Both the position numbers and the translations under genes were made by a program. A stretch of DNA of 64,000 nt, from positions 434,001 to 498,000 of the forward strand of contig NZ_QFFY01000005.1 of the NCBI RefSeq assembly GCF_003131205.1. The letters are read 5' to 3'. Positions within the stretch are counted from its first letter, which is position 1. Every line of letters begins with the position of its first letter. The notes beneath the pieces are model-generated. The model was not told where the DNA came from. It ran no database searches and saw only the letters and a program-made list of their open reading frames with translations. Below, one piece after another: positions 26,188 through 34,469 of this stretch. The stretch is from Occallatibacter savannae (lineage in GTDB: Bacteria > Acidobacteriota > Terriglobia > Terriglobales > Acidobacteriaceae).

Positions 26188-27372
26188 CTAGGCCCTCTTC
26201 CGGCCCTTCGTCCGAGCAGCCCCGTGTCGGCCTTTCCCGCTCTTTCCATGGCGGACGGTCGATCGCGCTGATACCTCTCGCGCAGCTACACTGTGCCTTC
26301 CCCTGCGGTGCACCACAGCGGGTCGAAGAACCGCACCAACCCGCTGCTCTGCCGCAGTCGGATCGTCGCTGTACGCCGGATCAAGCATCGCAATCACCGA
26401 GATAGCCCGGGTGCGGTATTTGTGCGCCCACTGGCTGCCCATGAGCGACTGCTGAACTCCCAGCCAGTACTCAGGCGATTGATCGATTGCTCCTGCCGGA
26501 ATCGGCGTTGCTGTCGCCGTCGCATCCTGCATCGCCTGCGCCAACATCTGGGTGTCTGCTGCAGAATCGCTTGCTCCGGTCTGAGGATTCGCGGTGGCCA
26601 CTTGCTGACCTCTGGGTGCCGGCCCTGGGTTGATGGTCGTCAAAAATGCGTTGAAGTGTTCCAGGTTTACGCCCATCTGATAGACGAGCTGAGCCATGGC
26701 CATCTGCTGAGGCCCATTCAACTGATCGAAGTTCCGGCAATATGCCTTGGCGTTGTAGACCGCCTGGATAGCTCCCACCCGCACCAACTGGATCGCATCG
26801 TCGTCTGAAATCTGTGCCGGAAGGCTGAAGAGCTTCTTGCGCCAGGTGCGTCTGGTCCAGGTGCGCCGCCGTTCGTAGAAAACCGTGAGAATCTGATCGA
26901 GCCGCGCCGGATCAAACCCGGCAGCTTGCCACAGGTCAGCCGACGAGGGCTCCAGGAAAGGGTGCGGATTGTTCGCATCGAGCTGTGGATGCTCGCGTTC
27001 GGGAAGGTCTAGGCTGAATCCCGCTCCAATCAACGGCTGCGCAGTCCGAGGATCAGGGTATGCTGCCAACACCCAACCCTCATGCCGCCGGTCCCGCAAA
27101 ATGTCCACCAGTTCGTTCATGTCGAACTTTACGTCGGTGTCCTTGAACTCCTGCATCATGCGGAGTGCCGGGCTGGGTGCGACGATGGGAGTGGGAGCCG
27201 CTACCGCGGTCTGACCGGATGAGGTGCCTGGAGCTGGGGTTGGATAGGTCCCCTGCGACAGAGCGGGGCTCGCGAAGGTTGCAGCTGCCAAGGCAAACGC
27301 ACATGTACCAGCAATTCTCACTAGACTTGTCCTGCTCCCAGATTGACGGCTTTTCGCTTTCAGCGCAATCAT
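26188..27372 (-). CDS. Secreted lysozyme-like (GH24-type fold) protein, divergent
   Basis: 394 residues with a signal peptide (about 14-40, ending 'ASPALSQ'), a Pro/Thr-rich linker and a domain starting near 85. 'RRHEGWVLAAYPD' places Glu98 and Asp107 nine residues apart, exactly the T4-lysozyme Glu11/Asp20 spacing, and 'LIGAGFSLDL' resembles the following 'TIGIG' strand, though the catalytic Thr is Leu114 or Pro113. The later 'QQMAMAQLVYQMGVNLEHFN' and 'GSQWAHKYRTRAISVIAML' match the helical lobe. A basic tail (Arg/Lys/His/Gly-rich) ends the protein. Peptidoglycan hydrolysis is an inference, not shown. Confidence 0.5.
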   Translation of the reverse strand: MIALKAKSRQSGSRTSLVRIAGTCAFALAAATFASPALSQGTYPTPAPGTSSGQTAVAAPTPIVAPSPALRMMQEFKDTDVKFDMNELVDILRDRRHEGWVLAAYPDPRTAQPLIGAGFSLDLPEREHPQLDANNPHPFLEPSSADLWQAAGFDPARLDQILTVFYERRRTWTRRTWRKKLFSLPAQISDDDAIQLVRVGAIQAVYNAKAYCRNFDQLNGPQQMAMAQLVYQMGVNLEHFNAFLTTINPGPAPRGQQVATANPQTGASDSAADTQMLAQAMQDATATATPIPAGAIDQSPEYWLGVQQSLMGSQWAHKYRTRAISVIAMLDPAYSDDPTAAEQRVGAVLRPAVVHRRGRHSVAAREVSARSTVRHGKSGKGRHGAARTKGRKRA

Positions 27373-27559
27373 CTCCGCGCCCGAAAGTCGAAAAAAGTAA
27401 TTGCTTTATTCAACACCAGTTACCCCAGGGGGTTGCTCCCGCGCGGTGAAAACTTTTATTCACCCGGCCGTTCGCCGAGGTTGACCATCGGAGCCTCAGG
27501 TTCGACAATGGTATTTCCGTCCGGTGCAGCCGTAACCGGCATCCTTCCGTAAACCAGAG

Positions 27560-28102
27560 GTGTCCATGCCTGCTTATCTGCTGCTGGTGCTCGCCGTTCT
27601 CACGCGTGTACTGCCCCACCACGACCTGCTCAACTTCACGGCCGTGGGAGGCGCGCTTCTCTACTTCGGCGCGCGGCGTTCCTGGCGCGAGATGCTGGCT
27701 CCGCTGGCTGCCCTGATGGCCACGGACTACTACCTTACGGTCTACAGCTACCACTACGAATTTGTTTGGACCGCTTACGTCACCACCTGGGCATGGGCCG
27801 TGGCGGTGATGATCCTGGGCGGCGTTCTGCTCAAGGCAAAGACGACATGGCTTCGCGTCGGTGCGGCTGTAGTGCTGGGACCCACCTCCTTCTGGCTGAT
27901 CTCGAACTACGCAGTGTGGACGGGCGGCACCATGTATCCGCACACCCTCGGCGGGCTCGCTGCTTGCTACGCCGCGGCGGTGCCGTTCTACCGGAACGAC
28001 CTGCTATCGACAGCGATCGTTGCCGGCCTGGCGTTTGGCGTCCCGGCGCTTATCCGCAAAGCCAGGCTTCAGCATGAAGCCGGCGCAATCGAAGCTCGTT
28101 AG
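27560..28102 (+). CDS. DUF6580-like integral membrane protein
   Basis: 180 residues with five or six hydrophobic helices. 'LAVLTRVLPHHDLLNFTAVG' followed by 'GALLYFGAR' and 'LAPLAALMATDYYLTVYSYH' matches the pattern of DUF6580/ECF-S-like membrane proteins. Function is unknown; a small-molecule uptake role has been suggested for similar folds. GTG 27560 or ATG 27566 can be the start; the AGAGG just upstream suits the ATG better. Confidence 0.65.
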   Translation: MSMPAYLLLVLAVLTRVLPHHDLLNFTAVGGALLYFGARRSWREMLAPLAALMATDYYLTVYSYHYEFVWTAYVTTWAWAVAVMILGGVLLKAKTTWLRVGAAVVLGPTSFWLISNYAVWTGGTMYPHTLGGLAACYAAAVPFYRNDLLSTAIVAGLAFGVPALIRKARLQHEAGAIEAR

Positions 28103-28195
28103 TGCTCGGAAATCCGAGGCGAAGGTGCTGTACTTGCATCCTTGTTGAAAGACAGAGCACACCCGCTGATCCCACTCCTGATTGCGTGAGCTCTC

Positions 28196-28588
28196 ATGCA
28201 TGAGCAAGGGCCTCACATCGACGTATATGAGTACATCCTCGAGAAGCTGGACAGCGTGCCCCATCTCGAGGCGATCATTCTTCTCTGGAACAGTCGTCCG
28301 GTTGGCTGGGCCGCTGACGAGTTGGCGTCTCGACTGTACGTTCCGACCGACCGGACCTCTGAAATACTCCAGGATCTGATCCGGCAGCAATTTGTTCAAC
28401 AAACGCCGGGACCTCCGCCGCGCTTCTCCTACCTGCCGCGTTCAGAAGAGCAGAACGAGTGGATGTTCCGCGTCGACACTGCGTACCGGCGTGAAATTGT
28501 TCGCATCTCCACGATGCTTCACGCGAAGGCTTCTCCCTCCGTTCGTGAGTTCGCTCGGGCATTCCGCTTCAAAAAGGATCGGGATTGA
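28196..28588 (+). CDS. Winged-helix-domain protein heading a DUF5985 trio
   Basis: 130 residues. The segment 'HLEAIILLWNSRPVGWAADE' through 'LASRLYVPTDRTSEILQDLI' fits a winged-helix fold: helix, then a recognition helix and wing ('FSYLPRSEEQNEW'). No ligand or receiver domain is present. It overlaps the next gene by four bases (ATGA) and the following pair also overlaps, so all three should be made together. A DNA-binding role for the trio is an inference. Confidence 0.6.
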   Translation: MHEQGPHIDVYEYILEKLDSVPHLEAIILLWNSRPVGWAADELASRLYVPTDRTSEILQDLIRQQFVQQTPGPPPRFSYLPRSEEQNEWMFRVDTAYRREIVRISTMLHAKASPSVREFARAFRFKKDRD

Positions 28589-28845
28589 TGACGATAGCAC
28601 TCGATATCCTGACTCTTCTGACGACCATTCTCTGCGCCGGACTGCTTCTGCGCGCCTACCGCAACGTACGCAAGCGCCTCCTGCTGTGGAGCGGCCTGTG
28701 CTTCGTTGGGCTCGCGGTTTCTAACGCCCTGCGCATCGCAGACCTGCGCATCTTCCTCGCGTCGGACCTCTACACCTATCGTCTCAGCGCAACAGCGATC
28801 GCCATGTGCCTGCTTCTCTGGGGGCTGGTGTGGGAAAGTCAATGA
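28585..28845 (+). CDS. DUF5985 family small membrane protein (copy 1)
   Basis: 86 residues with three hydrophobic helices ('LTTILCAGLLLRAYRNVRKR', 'LLLWSGLCFVGLAVSNALRI', 'LSATAIAMCLLLWGLVWES'), typical of the DUF5985 family. The ATG at 28585 (or 28588) overlaps the upstream winged-helix gene stop, and its own stop overlaps the start of the next DUF5985 gene. Function is unknown; paired copies suggest a heteromeric membrane complex. Confidence 0.7.
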   Translation: MMTIALDILTLLTTILCAGLLLRAYRNVRKRLLLWSGLCFVGLAVSNALRIADLRIFLASDLYTYRLSATAIAMCLLLWGLVWESQ

Positions 28846-29123
28846 GCCCGATACTCTTTCCAAACCTGGACAACTTCCTTCTTGGTTTCATAGCTGGCTG
28901 CTCTCTCGTCGCCGGGCTATTCTTCCTTCGTTTCTATCGCTCCACACGGGATCCGCTGTTTCTCGCTTTCTTGATCTTCTTCGTGGTCCAGGGGTGCACA
29001 AACGCTGTTGTGCTCGAACTGCCGCAACCAAATATAGGGACGCCGATGATCTTCCTGATCCGGTTGCTGTCGGTCCTGGTCGTTCTGGTCGCTATTCTCT
29101 GGAAGAATCTGGCAAAGGACTGA
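28842..29123 (+). CDS. DUF5985 family small membrane protein (copy 2)
   Basis: 93 residues from ATG 28842, which overlaps the preceding stop as ATGA; an earlier in-frame start is unlikely. Three hydrophobic helices ('NFLLGFIAGCSLVAGLFFLR', 'DPLFLAFLIFFVVQGCTNAV', 'FLIRLLSVLVVLVAILWKN') give the same topology as copy 1, with clearly diverged sequence. It ends 8 bases from the convergent DedA gene. Confidence 0.7.
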   Translation: MSPILFPNLDNFLLGFIAGCSLVAGLFFLRFYRSTRDPLFLAFLIFFVVQGCTNAVVLELPQPNIGTPMIFLIRLLSVLVVLVAILWKNLAKD

Positions 29124-29131
29124 ATGAGGGG

Positions 29132-29764
29132 TTAGCCTCGCAGCGGATGTTCCGGAATCTCCCCGGACTTCCGCTTTCGCCGCCACCAGATCGCGAACCC
29201 GGCCATTGCGATGCCGCCGACCACCAGCAGTACCGTCAGCGCATGGTGCTGAACCACCCCGACCGCGCCCGGTCCCAACTTGATTACGAGAACGGATAGG
29301 ACCAGCCAGCGGACAAGTCGGCCGGTAAACACCGCCAGCATGAACGGAAGCACTCGCATCTCAAACACGCCGGCGGCGAAGACAAACGCCTTCCAAGGTG
29401 TAGGGGGTGGCAATGCCGAGGGAATAGCCATCGCCAGGAACTCCTGCTTTTCGAAGCGCAGCTTCATTCGCTCGTAGCGCTCGCGATTCACGCGTTTCAG
29501 GATGAACAACTCTCCGCCTGCCCGGCCAATTGCGTATGGGAGCAGACCGCCGATTGCCGAGCCCACTGCCGCCATCAGGCAATATGCCCAGAAGTGGTTC
29601 TGGTCCTTCCAGACCCAGACCGCGATCAGCGCGTCCATGGGAACGGGGATTGTCGATGAATCCATCAGGGCGACAGCGCCGGCTCCGGGGATTCCCCACT
29701 TGATCAGCACAGGAAGGAAGACAAGCTTCCACTTCGACCAGATTGTCTGAAAAAAGTGCTTCAA
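29132..29764 (-). CDS. DedA/VTT-domain membrane protein
   Basis: 210 residues. Family marks: 'SSTIPVPMDALIAVWVW' (the re-entrant loop region), 'AVGSAIGGLLPYAIGRAGGE' (the G-x3-G and Gly-Arg motif) and 'ALPPPTPWKAFVFAAGVFEM'. DedA/YqaA proteins are linked to flipping of undecaprenyl phosphate or phosphatidylethanolamine and to membrane homeostasis. The upstream region (29774-29859) holds four alternating TTTCGCGC octamers that probably regulate it. Confidence 0.85.
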   Translation of the reverse strand: MKHFFQTIWSKWKLVFLPVLIKWGIPGAGAVALMDSSTIPVPMDALIAVWVWKDQNHFWAYCLMAAVGSAIGGLLPYAIGRAGGELFILKRVNRERYERMKLRFEKQEFLAMAIPSALPPPTPWKAFVFAAGVFEMRVLPFMLAVFTGRLVRWLVLSVLVIKLGPGAVGVVQHHALTVLLVVGGIAMAGFAIWWRRKRKSGEIPEHPLRG

Positions 29765-29773
29765 GAACGTCCT

Positions 29774-29859
29774 TTTCGCGCCGGAAAACGTCCAATTCCC
29801 CAGCGCGAAATGTTCAACGGGGTGGAGTTTCGCGCTCCTCCTACTTTCGGGGCGCGAAA
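29774..29859 (-). promoter_or_regulatory. Four alternating TTTCGCGC/GCGCGAAA octamers ahead of the DedA gene
   Basis: Exact octamers: TTTCGCGC at 29774-29781, GCGCGAAA at 29803-29810, TTTCGCGC at 29828-29835, GCGCGAAA at 29852-29859. They alternate in orientation, with starts 29, 25 and 24 bases apart. The array begins 9 bases upstream of the DedA ATG on the minus strand. Adjacent copies could form two 8-bp stem-loops or act as four protein half-sites. Confidence 0.55.
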
Positions 29860-29990
29860 GATCATTGTACGGTTAGCATCGCGCACTCCGGTTCCGATTG
29901 GCCGCAATCCTTGGGAATGAGAGAATAGAAGAGAGTTGAAGCAAGCTGGCCCGGAATGTGCTCGCCCGCGGCCGTCATTGCCCCTTACGC

Positions 29991-31166
29991 ATGCCGACCA
30001 GTGAAGCCCAACCTACCGCGAATGAGCAGGATAAACACGCGGTACCTTCCCACCCAGCAAAGGCCAGCACAGGCCCACTCAATATCAGTTACCCCGAAGA
30101 CGAACGCATCTGGGCAGAAGATGCTCCAGCCCTTGAGGAATCTGCAACACCGGGCTCGGATTCAAGCGGTTTTCCAAGCCGCCGCCTATTGCGCGGGGCC
30201 GCTACTTCACGCTGGGTAGACTACGACACCCACGAGTTGCTGATGATGATCAGCGAACTCGAAGACGAACGTCGCTGGGCACGGCTCCGCGAAGGAATTT
30301 GGATTGCACTCCTCTTCCACATTGCCCTTCTGCTCGCCGCAATTCTGCTTCCGAAGTACGTCTTCATGCCCCGCGTCATCGATCCTTTCGACGCGATCAA
30401 GCAGCGTAAGGACCTTACGTATCTGGATCTGCCGCCCGACGTGATCAAGCGATTGCAAGCCAAGCCGAAGGTCGCTCCCGCTCCGACACAGCGCCAGCCC
30501 CGCGTCGATAAGAAAACCCTTGAAGCTCTGAACAAGCCCGCGCCGCCTCCGCCGACGCCCGAACCGACGCCTGAGACCGTGACACCCCCGGCCAATCCAG
30601 CGCTCGCATCGCCGGTTCCCAAGGTCGAGCCGGCACCGGCTCAACCTACGGAAGCTCCAAAGCCGCAGGCTGTTCCCGCTCGACCGAGCTTTGCGATGGG
30701 TTCCGCGAACCCCGCCGACCAGCTTCGCGAAGCCATGAAAGGTGCGCGCTCAGGACCCGGCGCGGCAAGCATACCTGGCGGCCCGGCCCAGATGCCGATG
30801 CATCCAGGTGCAGGCTCAGGCGGCGTGCAGGTCCTCAGCGATACCCAGGGGGTCGACTTCAGTTCCTGGCTTCTCCGCTGGCATCGGGAGACGGAGCGTA
30901 CCTGGGATCCGCTGATTCCGGATGAGGTCAATCCTCCCATCTACAAGAAGGGTGCCGTTGTCATTCGCTTCAAGGTTCTGCCCAATGGACGTCTGATGGA
31001 AGGGGGCATGGTTCTCGAAGGTCGCTCCGGCGATAGCGGCCTGGACCGCGCCGCATGGGGAGCCCTCACCGGCTCGAACTACCCACCGCTACCCCGCGAC
31101 TTCCACGGCCCCTATCTCGAACTCCGCGCCGTCTTCCTCTACAACATGGAACCAGGCAAGCAGTAA
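29991..31166 (+). CDS. TonB-like energy transducer with a long cytoplasmic N-terminus
   Basis: 391 residues from ATG 29991; other starts upstream are possible. The first 100 or so residues are polar, followed by one TM helix ('IWIALLFHIALLLAAILLPK'), a Pro/Ala/Lys-rich periplasmic spacer ('KPAPPPPTPEPTPETVTPP') and a C-terminal TonB/TolA-like domain ('GAVVIRFKVLPNGRLMEGGM', 'GLDRAAWGALTGSNYPPLP'). It should couple inner-membrane energy to outer-membrane receptors such as the one at 46456. The long cytoplasmic head is unlike E. coli TonB, where the helix is at the very N-terminus. Confidence 0.75.
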   Translation: MPTSEAQPTANEQDKHAVPSHPAKASTGPLNISYPEDERIWAEDAPALEESATPGSDSSGFPSRRLLRGAATSRWVDYDTHELLMMISELEDERRWARLREGIWIALLFHIALLLAAILLPKYVFMPRVIDPFDAIKQRKDLTYLDLPPDVIKRLQAKPKVAPAPTQRQPRVDKKTLEALNKPAPPPPTPEPTPETVTPPANPALASPVPKVEPAPAQPTEAPKPQAVPARPSFAMGSANPADQLREAMKGARSGPGAASIPGGPAQMPMHPGAGSGGVQVLSDTQGVDFSSWLLRWHRETERTWDPLIPDEVNPPIYKKGAVVIRFKVLPNGRLMEGGMVLEGRSGDSGLDRAAWGALTGSNYPPLPRDFHGPYLELRAVFLYNMEPGKQ

Positions 31167-31261
31167 GAATCGCCAGCTTGGGCTTCAACTTCCTCTATTA
31201 GTTCACGACGAACATTGGGTTCAGAGAGACGGGATTCATCTCGAACTGGAGCTTAAGATCA

Positions 31262-32218
31262 ATGATCGGCGCTTACTCGAAGGCCCCTCTCTGGTTCCTG
31301 TTCTTCCTGATCGCAATGGGTCTGGGATATGCCACTCTCAACCGTTACGACCCGCGCGATGTCCCCGGCCTCTACGACGCCAAAGCGTACTGCGCGATGG
31401 TGATGAACCAGTCCCTGCAGGAGGATCAGCGTGATCTTGGCCACCGCATCCTTGTGCCCTATTTGGCCCGGCCCGTCTACTGGCTCGCCAAAGGTCGGTT
31501 GCACAGCTGGAATCCTGCTTTCTTCGCACTGCTGACGGTCAATGCATTCTTCACCGCATGGACGGCGCTACTGATCGTGCTTGTGGGCCGATCGGTTGCA
31601 GGTCAGCGTATCGGCCTGATCGGCGCGTTGCTGTTCCTCGTGAACTTTGCAACCGTGAATTTGAACCTCGCGGGCTACGTCGACTCGGCAGTCACTTGCA
31701 TGCTGATGGCTATGGCATGGGCCATGCTCAGTAATCGGTGGTGGGTGCTTCCGTTCGCTGCGACTCTCGGTGCGACAGCCAAGGAGACTTTCGTGCCTAT
31801 GGCGATCATCATGGCATTCACATGGTGGCTCTTAGATCGCGGCACTCTGAAACTGATCTGGATCACCGCGATGGCATTGGCTTCGGTTTCGGCGATGGTG
31901 CTGGTAATGGTCCCTGAGACGCCCGCCGCCTTCGTCTCATCGAGGCAGGCCGCCGGCGCGGGATTCTTTTACCTTGGTGGACTCTGGCGTTGTCTGACGG
32001 CGCGTGAGTTCTTATTCACGTTTTTGTGGCTCGCGCCGCTGGCACTCGGGAGCCTGAGGCGCCTGCCGCGGCCCTGGGTGATGGCTTCGTTTACTGCCGG
32101 AGCCTCGGCGCTTGTGATGGGTGCATACGATGATGCCCTGGGCAATGCGGCTCGCGCAGTGTTCAGTGCGGTGGGTCCCGTGCTGAGTCTTGCTGCGGCG
32201 CTCACGCTTGCAGATTGA
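31262..32218 (+). CDS. Multispanning membrane protein, possible GT-C-like glycosyltransferase
   Basis: 318 residues with about eight hydrophobic helices. The first loop 'DVPGLYDAKAYCAMVMNQSL' with the 'DLGHRILVPYLARPVYWLAK' segment recalls the acidic loop of GT-C proteins, but no family can be named with certainty. It lies at the left edge of the surface-glycan cluster, 43 bases from the convergent GT4-like gene. Its role could be sugar transfer from a polyprenyl carrier (inference). Confidence 0.5.
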   Translation: MIGAYSKAPLWFLFFLIAMGLGYATLNRYDPRDVPGLYDAKAYCAMVMNQSLQEDQRDLGHRILVPYLARPVYWLAKGRLHSWNPAFFALLTVNAFFTAWTALLIVLVGRSVAGQRIGLIGALLFLVNFATVNLNLAGYVDSAVTCMLMAMAWAMLSNRWWVLPFAATLGATAKETFVPMAIIMAFTWWLLDRGTLKLIWITAMALASVSAMVLVMVPETPAAFVSSRQAAGAGFFYLGGLWRCLTAREFLFTFLWLAPLALGSLRRLPRPWVMASFTAGASALVMGAYDDALGNAARAVFSAVGPVLSLAAALTLAD

Positions 32219-32261
32219 TTCACATACAACTTGGCACGAATGGCGAATGGAAAACGTTGAT

Positions 32262-33323
32262 TCACACCAACTCAAAAAGGCGGTCATACAGGTCGACAGT
32301 TTCTCTCATCATTTGTTGGAGCGAGAAACTCTCCTGAGCACGAAGGCGGCCAGCGTCTCCCATTGTTGCCATTACATCCGGACTCTCGATTAAGAGCCGA
32401 ATTTTCTCCGCAAGAATGGTTGGATTTCCTGGCGGCACAAGAAGCCCTGTCTTTCCATCCACTATCAGTTCGCGGAGACCTCCGGCGTCACTCGCAATCA
32501 CCGGCAATCCTGACGCCATTGCCTCCAAGACTGATACCCCGAAGCCCTCATCGAGAGAAGGTTGGATGAATAAGCTCCAGGAATGGTGTAGCGCGGAAAC
32601 GTCACTCCGCCAGCCGAGGAAGGCCACGTTTTCCGAGATGCCCAGAGCATGCACGCGCTCCTGCAAAGCAGTTCTTAAGCTTCCCTCGCCGGCGATCTCA
32701 AGGCGAATGGCCGGATGTTGTGCTGCAACAATCGAGACTGCGTCGATCAGAGTCGCGACGTCCTTCACGGGTTCCAGACGGCATGCCGTTCCAACAGTAA
32801 GCGTCCTTCGTCGGATCTTATCGGGGCTAAATTCGTTCACGTCGACACCGGGATAGATCACAGTTACATGCCGACTTCCGCAGGCTTGGGCGACGGTTCT
32901 GGAATTCGCGACCGTTACATCGCTCTCGGGCAAATTCAGAACGAGACTGATCTCGCCCGTCTCCTCGGAGGCGCGCCCGTGAACGTGTCTCACAATTTTC
33001 GCGTTGCTGAACAGGCGGCATAGCTTTGTGAGATATCTTCCTCCCGTGTGCAGGTGGATGAGGTCGTACTTTCCTGACAACAAGACTGCTGCGAACCTGG
33101 CAGCGCCTATCGGGTTGCTCGGTGCCCCGTTCCATTCGACACAACGGGACTTGATTCCGATCGTTCGAAATCGGTCATTGAATTCTCCGCAACGCAAGTA
33201 GCATGCCTCGATCTGATATCTGGTGGGGTCGAGTGAGGTTGCGAGATATTCAACGATTTCATTCACCGCTTTTCCGGCAAAGTCGGCCGTTCCCAGCACA
33301 TGCAATGCCCGACGTATCGCCAT
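32262..33323 (-). CDS. GT4-family glycosyltransferase (surface glycan cluster)
   Basis: 353 residues of GT-B fold: 'ALHVLGTADFAGKAVNEIVE' at the N-terminus, 'YDLIHLHTGG', the donor-site 'TVGTACRLEPVKDVATLIDA' and 'DEGFGVSVLEAMASGLPVIA' with its EX7E motif. It adds a sugar to a lipid-linked or capsular acceptor in the cytoplasm. It is divergent from the nucleotide-sugar epimerase gene at 33465, sharing the intergenic region with it. Confidence 0.88.
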   Translation of the reverse strand: MAIRRALHVLGTADFAGKAVNEIVEYLATSLDPTRYQIEACYLRCGEFNDRFRTIGIKSRCVEWNGAPSNPIGAARFAAVLLSGKYDLIHLHTGGRYLTKLCRLFSNAKIVRHVHGRASEETGEISLVLNLPESDVTVANSRTVAQACGSRHVTVIYPGVDVNEFSPDKIRRRTLTVGTACRLEPVKDVATLIDAVSIVAAQHPAIRLEIAGEGSLRTALQERVHALGISENVAFLGWRSDVSALHHSWSLFIQPSLDEGFGVSVLEAMASGLPVIASDAGGLRELIVDGKTGLLVPPGNPTILAEKIRLLIESPDVMATMGDAGRLRAQESFSLQQMMRETVDLYDRLFELV

Positions 33324-33464
33324 TACGCGATTCTAATCGGAACGAATCGTAACAAACATGTGCTCCGCTTACCTCTCAAAGAACGCGTTAAAGGAAGACA
33401 AGCAATCAGGCCGGGAAGAATCCCCGAATCGTGTCAGAAACTCGCGAGTCCAAACGCCCATATA

Positions 33465-34469
33465 ATGGCTGAAATGCGCGTACTGATCACTGGCGGAGCA
33501 GGGTTCATCGGGTCCCATCTGGCGGAACGCCACATCGAACTTGGCGATGAAGTCGTCGTCCTTGACGACCTCTCGACCGGGCGAATTCAAAATCTCCGGC
33601 TAATTTTGCAGCACCCGAAATTCTCGTTCCAGCAGGGTTCGGTGATGGACCTCGACGTAACATCGAAAGCGGTGGAGAAATGCGATATCGTGTACCACCT
33701 GGCGGCTTCCGTGGGGGTGAGGCGGGTCGTTGACGATCCAATCGGCACAATTGAGCGAAATGTCTCCGGAACGATGTGCGTGTTGCGTGCGGTAGATCGG
33801 TTCAAGAAGCGCCTCCTATTTACGTCCACTTCGGAGGTATACGGAAAATCCGCGAAAGTGCCATTCTCGGAGGACGATGACATTGTTCTGGGGCCGACCG
33901 TAAAACCTCGCTGGGGGTACGGATGCTCGAAGGCGGTGGATGAGTTCCTGATACAAGCCTACATGCGACAGCACGGGCTGTACGGCGTGATTGTGCGCTT
34001 GTTCAACACGGTAGGTCCGCGGCAGCTTGGCAACTACGGAATGGTGATCCCGACACTCGTGCGGCAAGCGATGAAGCAGCAACCTCTAACCGTGTTCGGT
34101 ACCGGAGAGCAAATGCGCTGCTTCCTTCACGTCTCCGATGCGGTCCATGCGTTGACTCAACTCGCAAGCGAGTCTAGCGCGAAGGGTCGTGTTGTGAATC
34201 TTGGCGGAACCGAGGAGATCTCCGTAAACGACCTTGCAAGAAGGATCAAGGCGATTACCACATCCTCGTCCCAGATTCACAATATCCCTTATGACGATGC
34301 ATTGGGACCAGGATTCGAGGATATCGATCGGCGTGTGCCCGATTGCACAAGGGTGCGGCAACTGATTGGTTTCTCACCGAAGTTTGATATCGATGCCATT
34401 CTGCGAAGTGTAGTTGGGCACGAACTTTCGGAGAAGGAAGGTCAGTTCGCCTCGGGAGCGCTCCAGTGA
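33465..34469 (+). CDS. NAD-dependent nucleotide-sugar epimerase/dehydratase (extended SDR)
   Basis: 334 residues from ATG 33465 (or 33474); the frame continues upstream into the neighbouring divergent gene, which cannot be coding for both. NAD loop 'VLITGGAGFIGSHLAE', 'DDLSTGRIQNL', and catalytic 'STSEVYGKS' with the Tyr-X3-Lys at 'YGCSKAVDEFL'. 'RLFNTVGPRQLGNYGMVIPT' is typical of dTDP/UDP/GDP-sugar epimerases. The substrate cannot be told. Its stop overlaps the FkbM start (GTGA). Confidence 0.9.
   Translation: MAEMRVLITGGAGFIGSHLAERHIELGDEVVVLDDLSTGRIQNLRLILQHPKFSFQQGSVMDLDVTSKAVEKCDIVYHLAASVGVRRVVDDPIGTIERNVSGTMCVLRAVDRFKKRLLFTSTSEVYGKSAKVPFSEDDDIVLGPTVKPRWGYGCSKAVDEFLIQAYMRQHGLYGVIVRLFNTVGPRQLGNYGMVIPTLVRQAMKQQPLTVFGTGEQMRCFLHVSDAVHALTQLASESSAKGRVVNLGGTEEISVNDLARRIKAITTSSSQIHNIPYDDALGPGFEDIDRRVPDCTRVRQLIGFSPKFDIDAILRSVVGHELSEKEGQFASGALQ

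Noticed and set aside
33461..33466. TATAAT directly before the epimerase gene
   Set aside because: It overlaps the first ATG and lacks a matching -35, so a leaderless promoter is possible but not supported.
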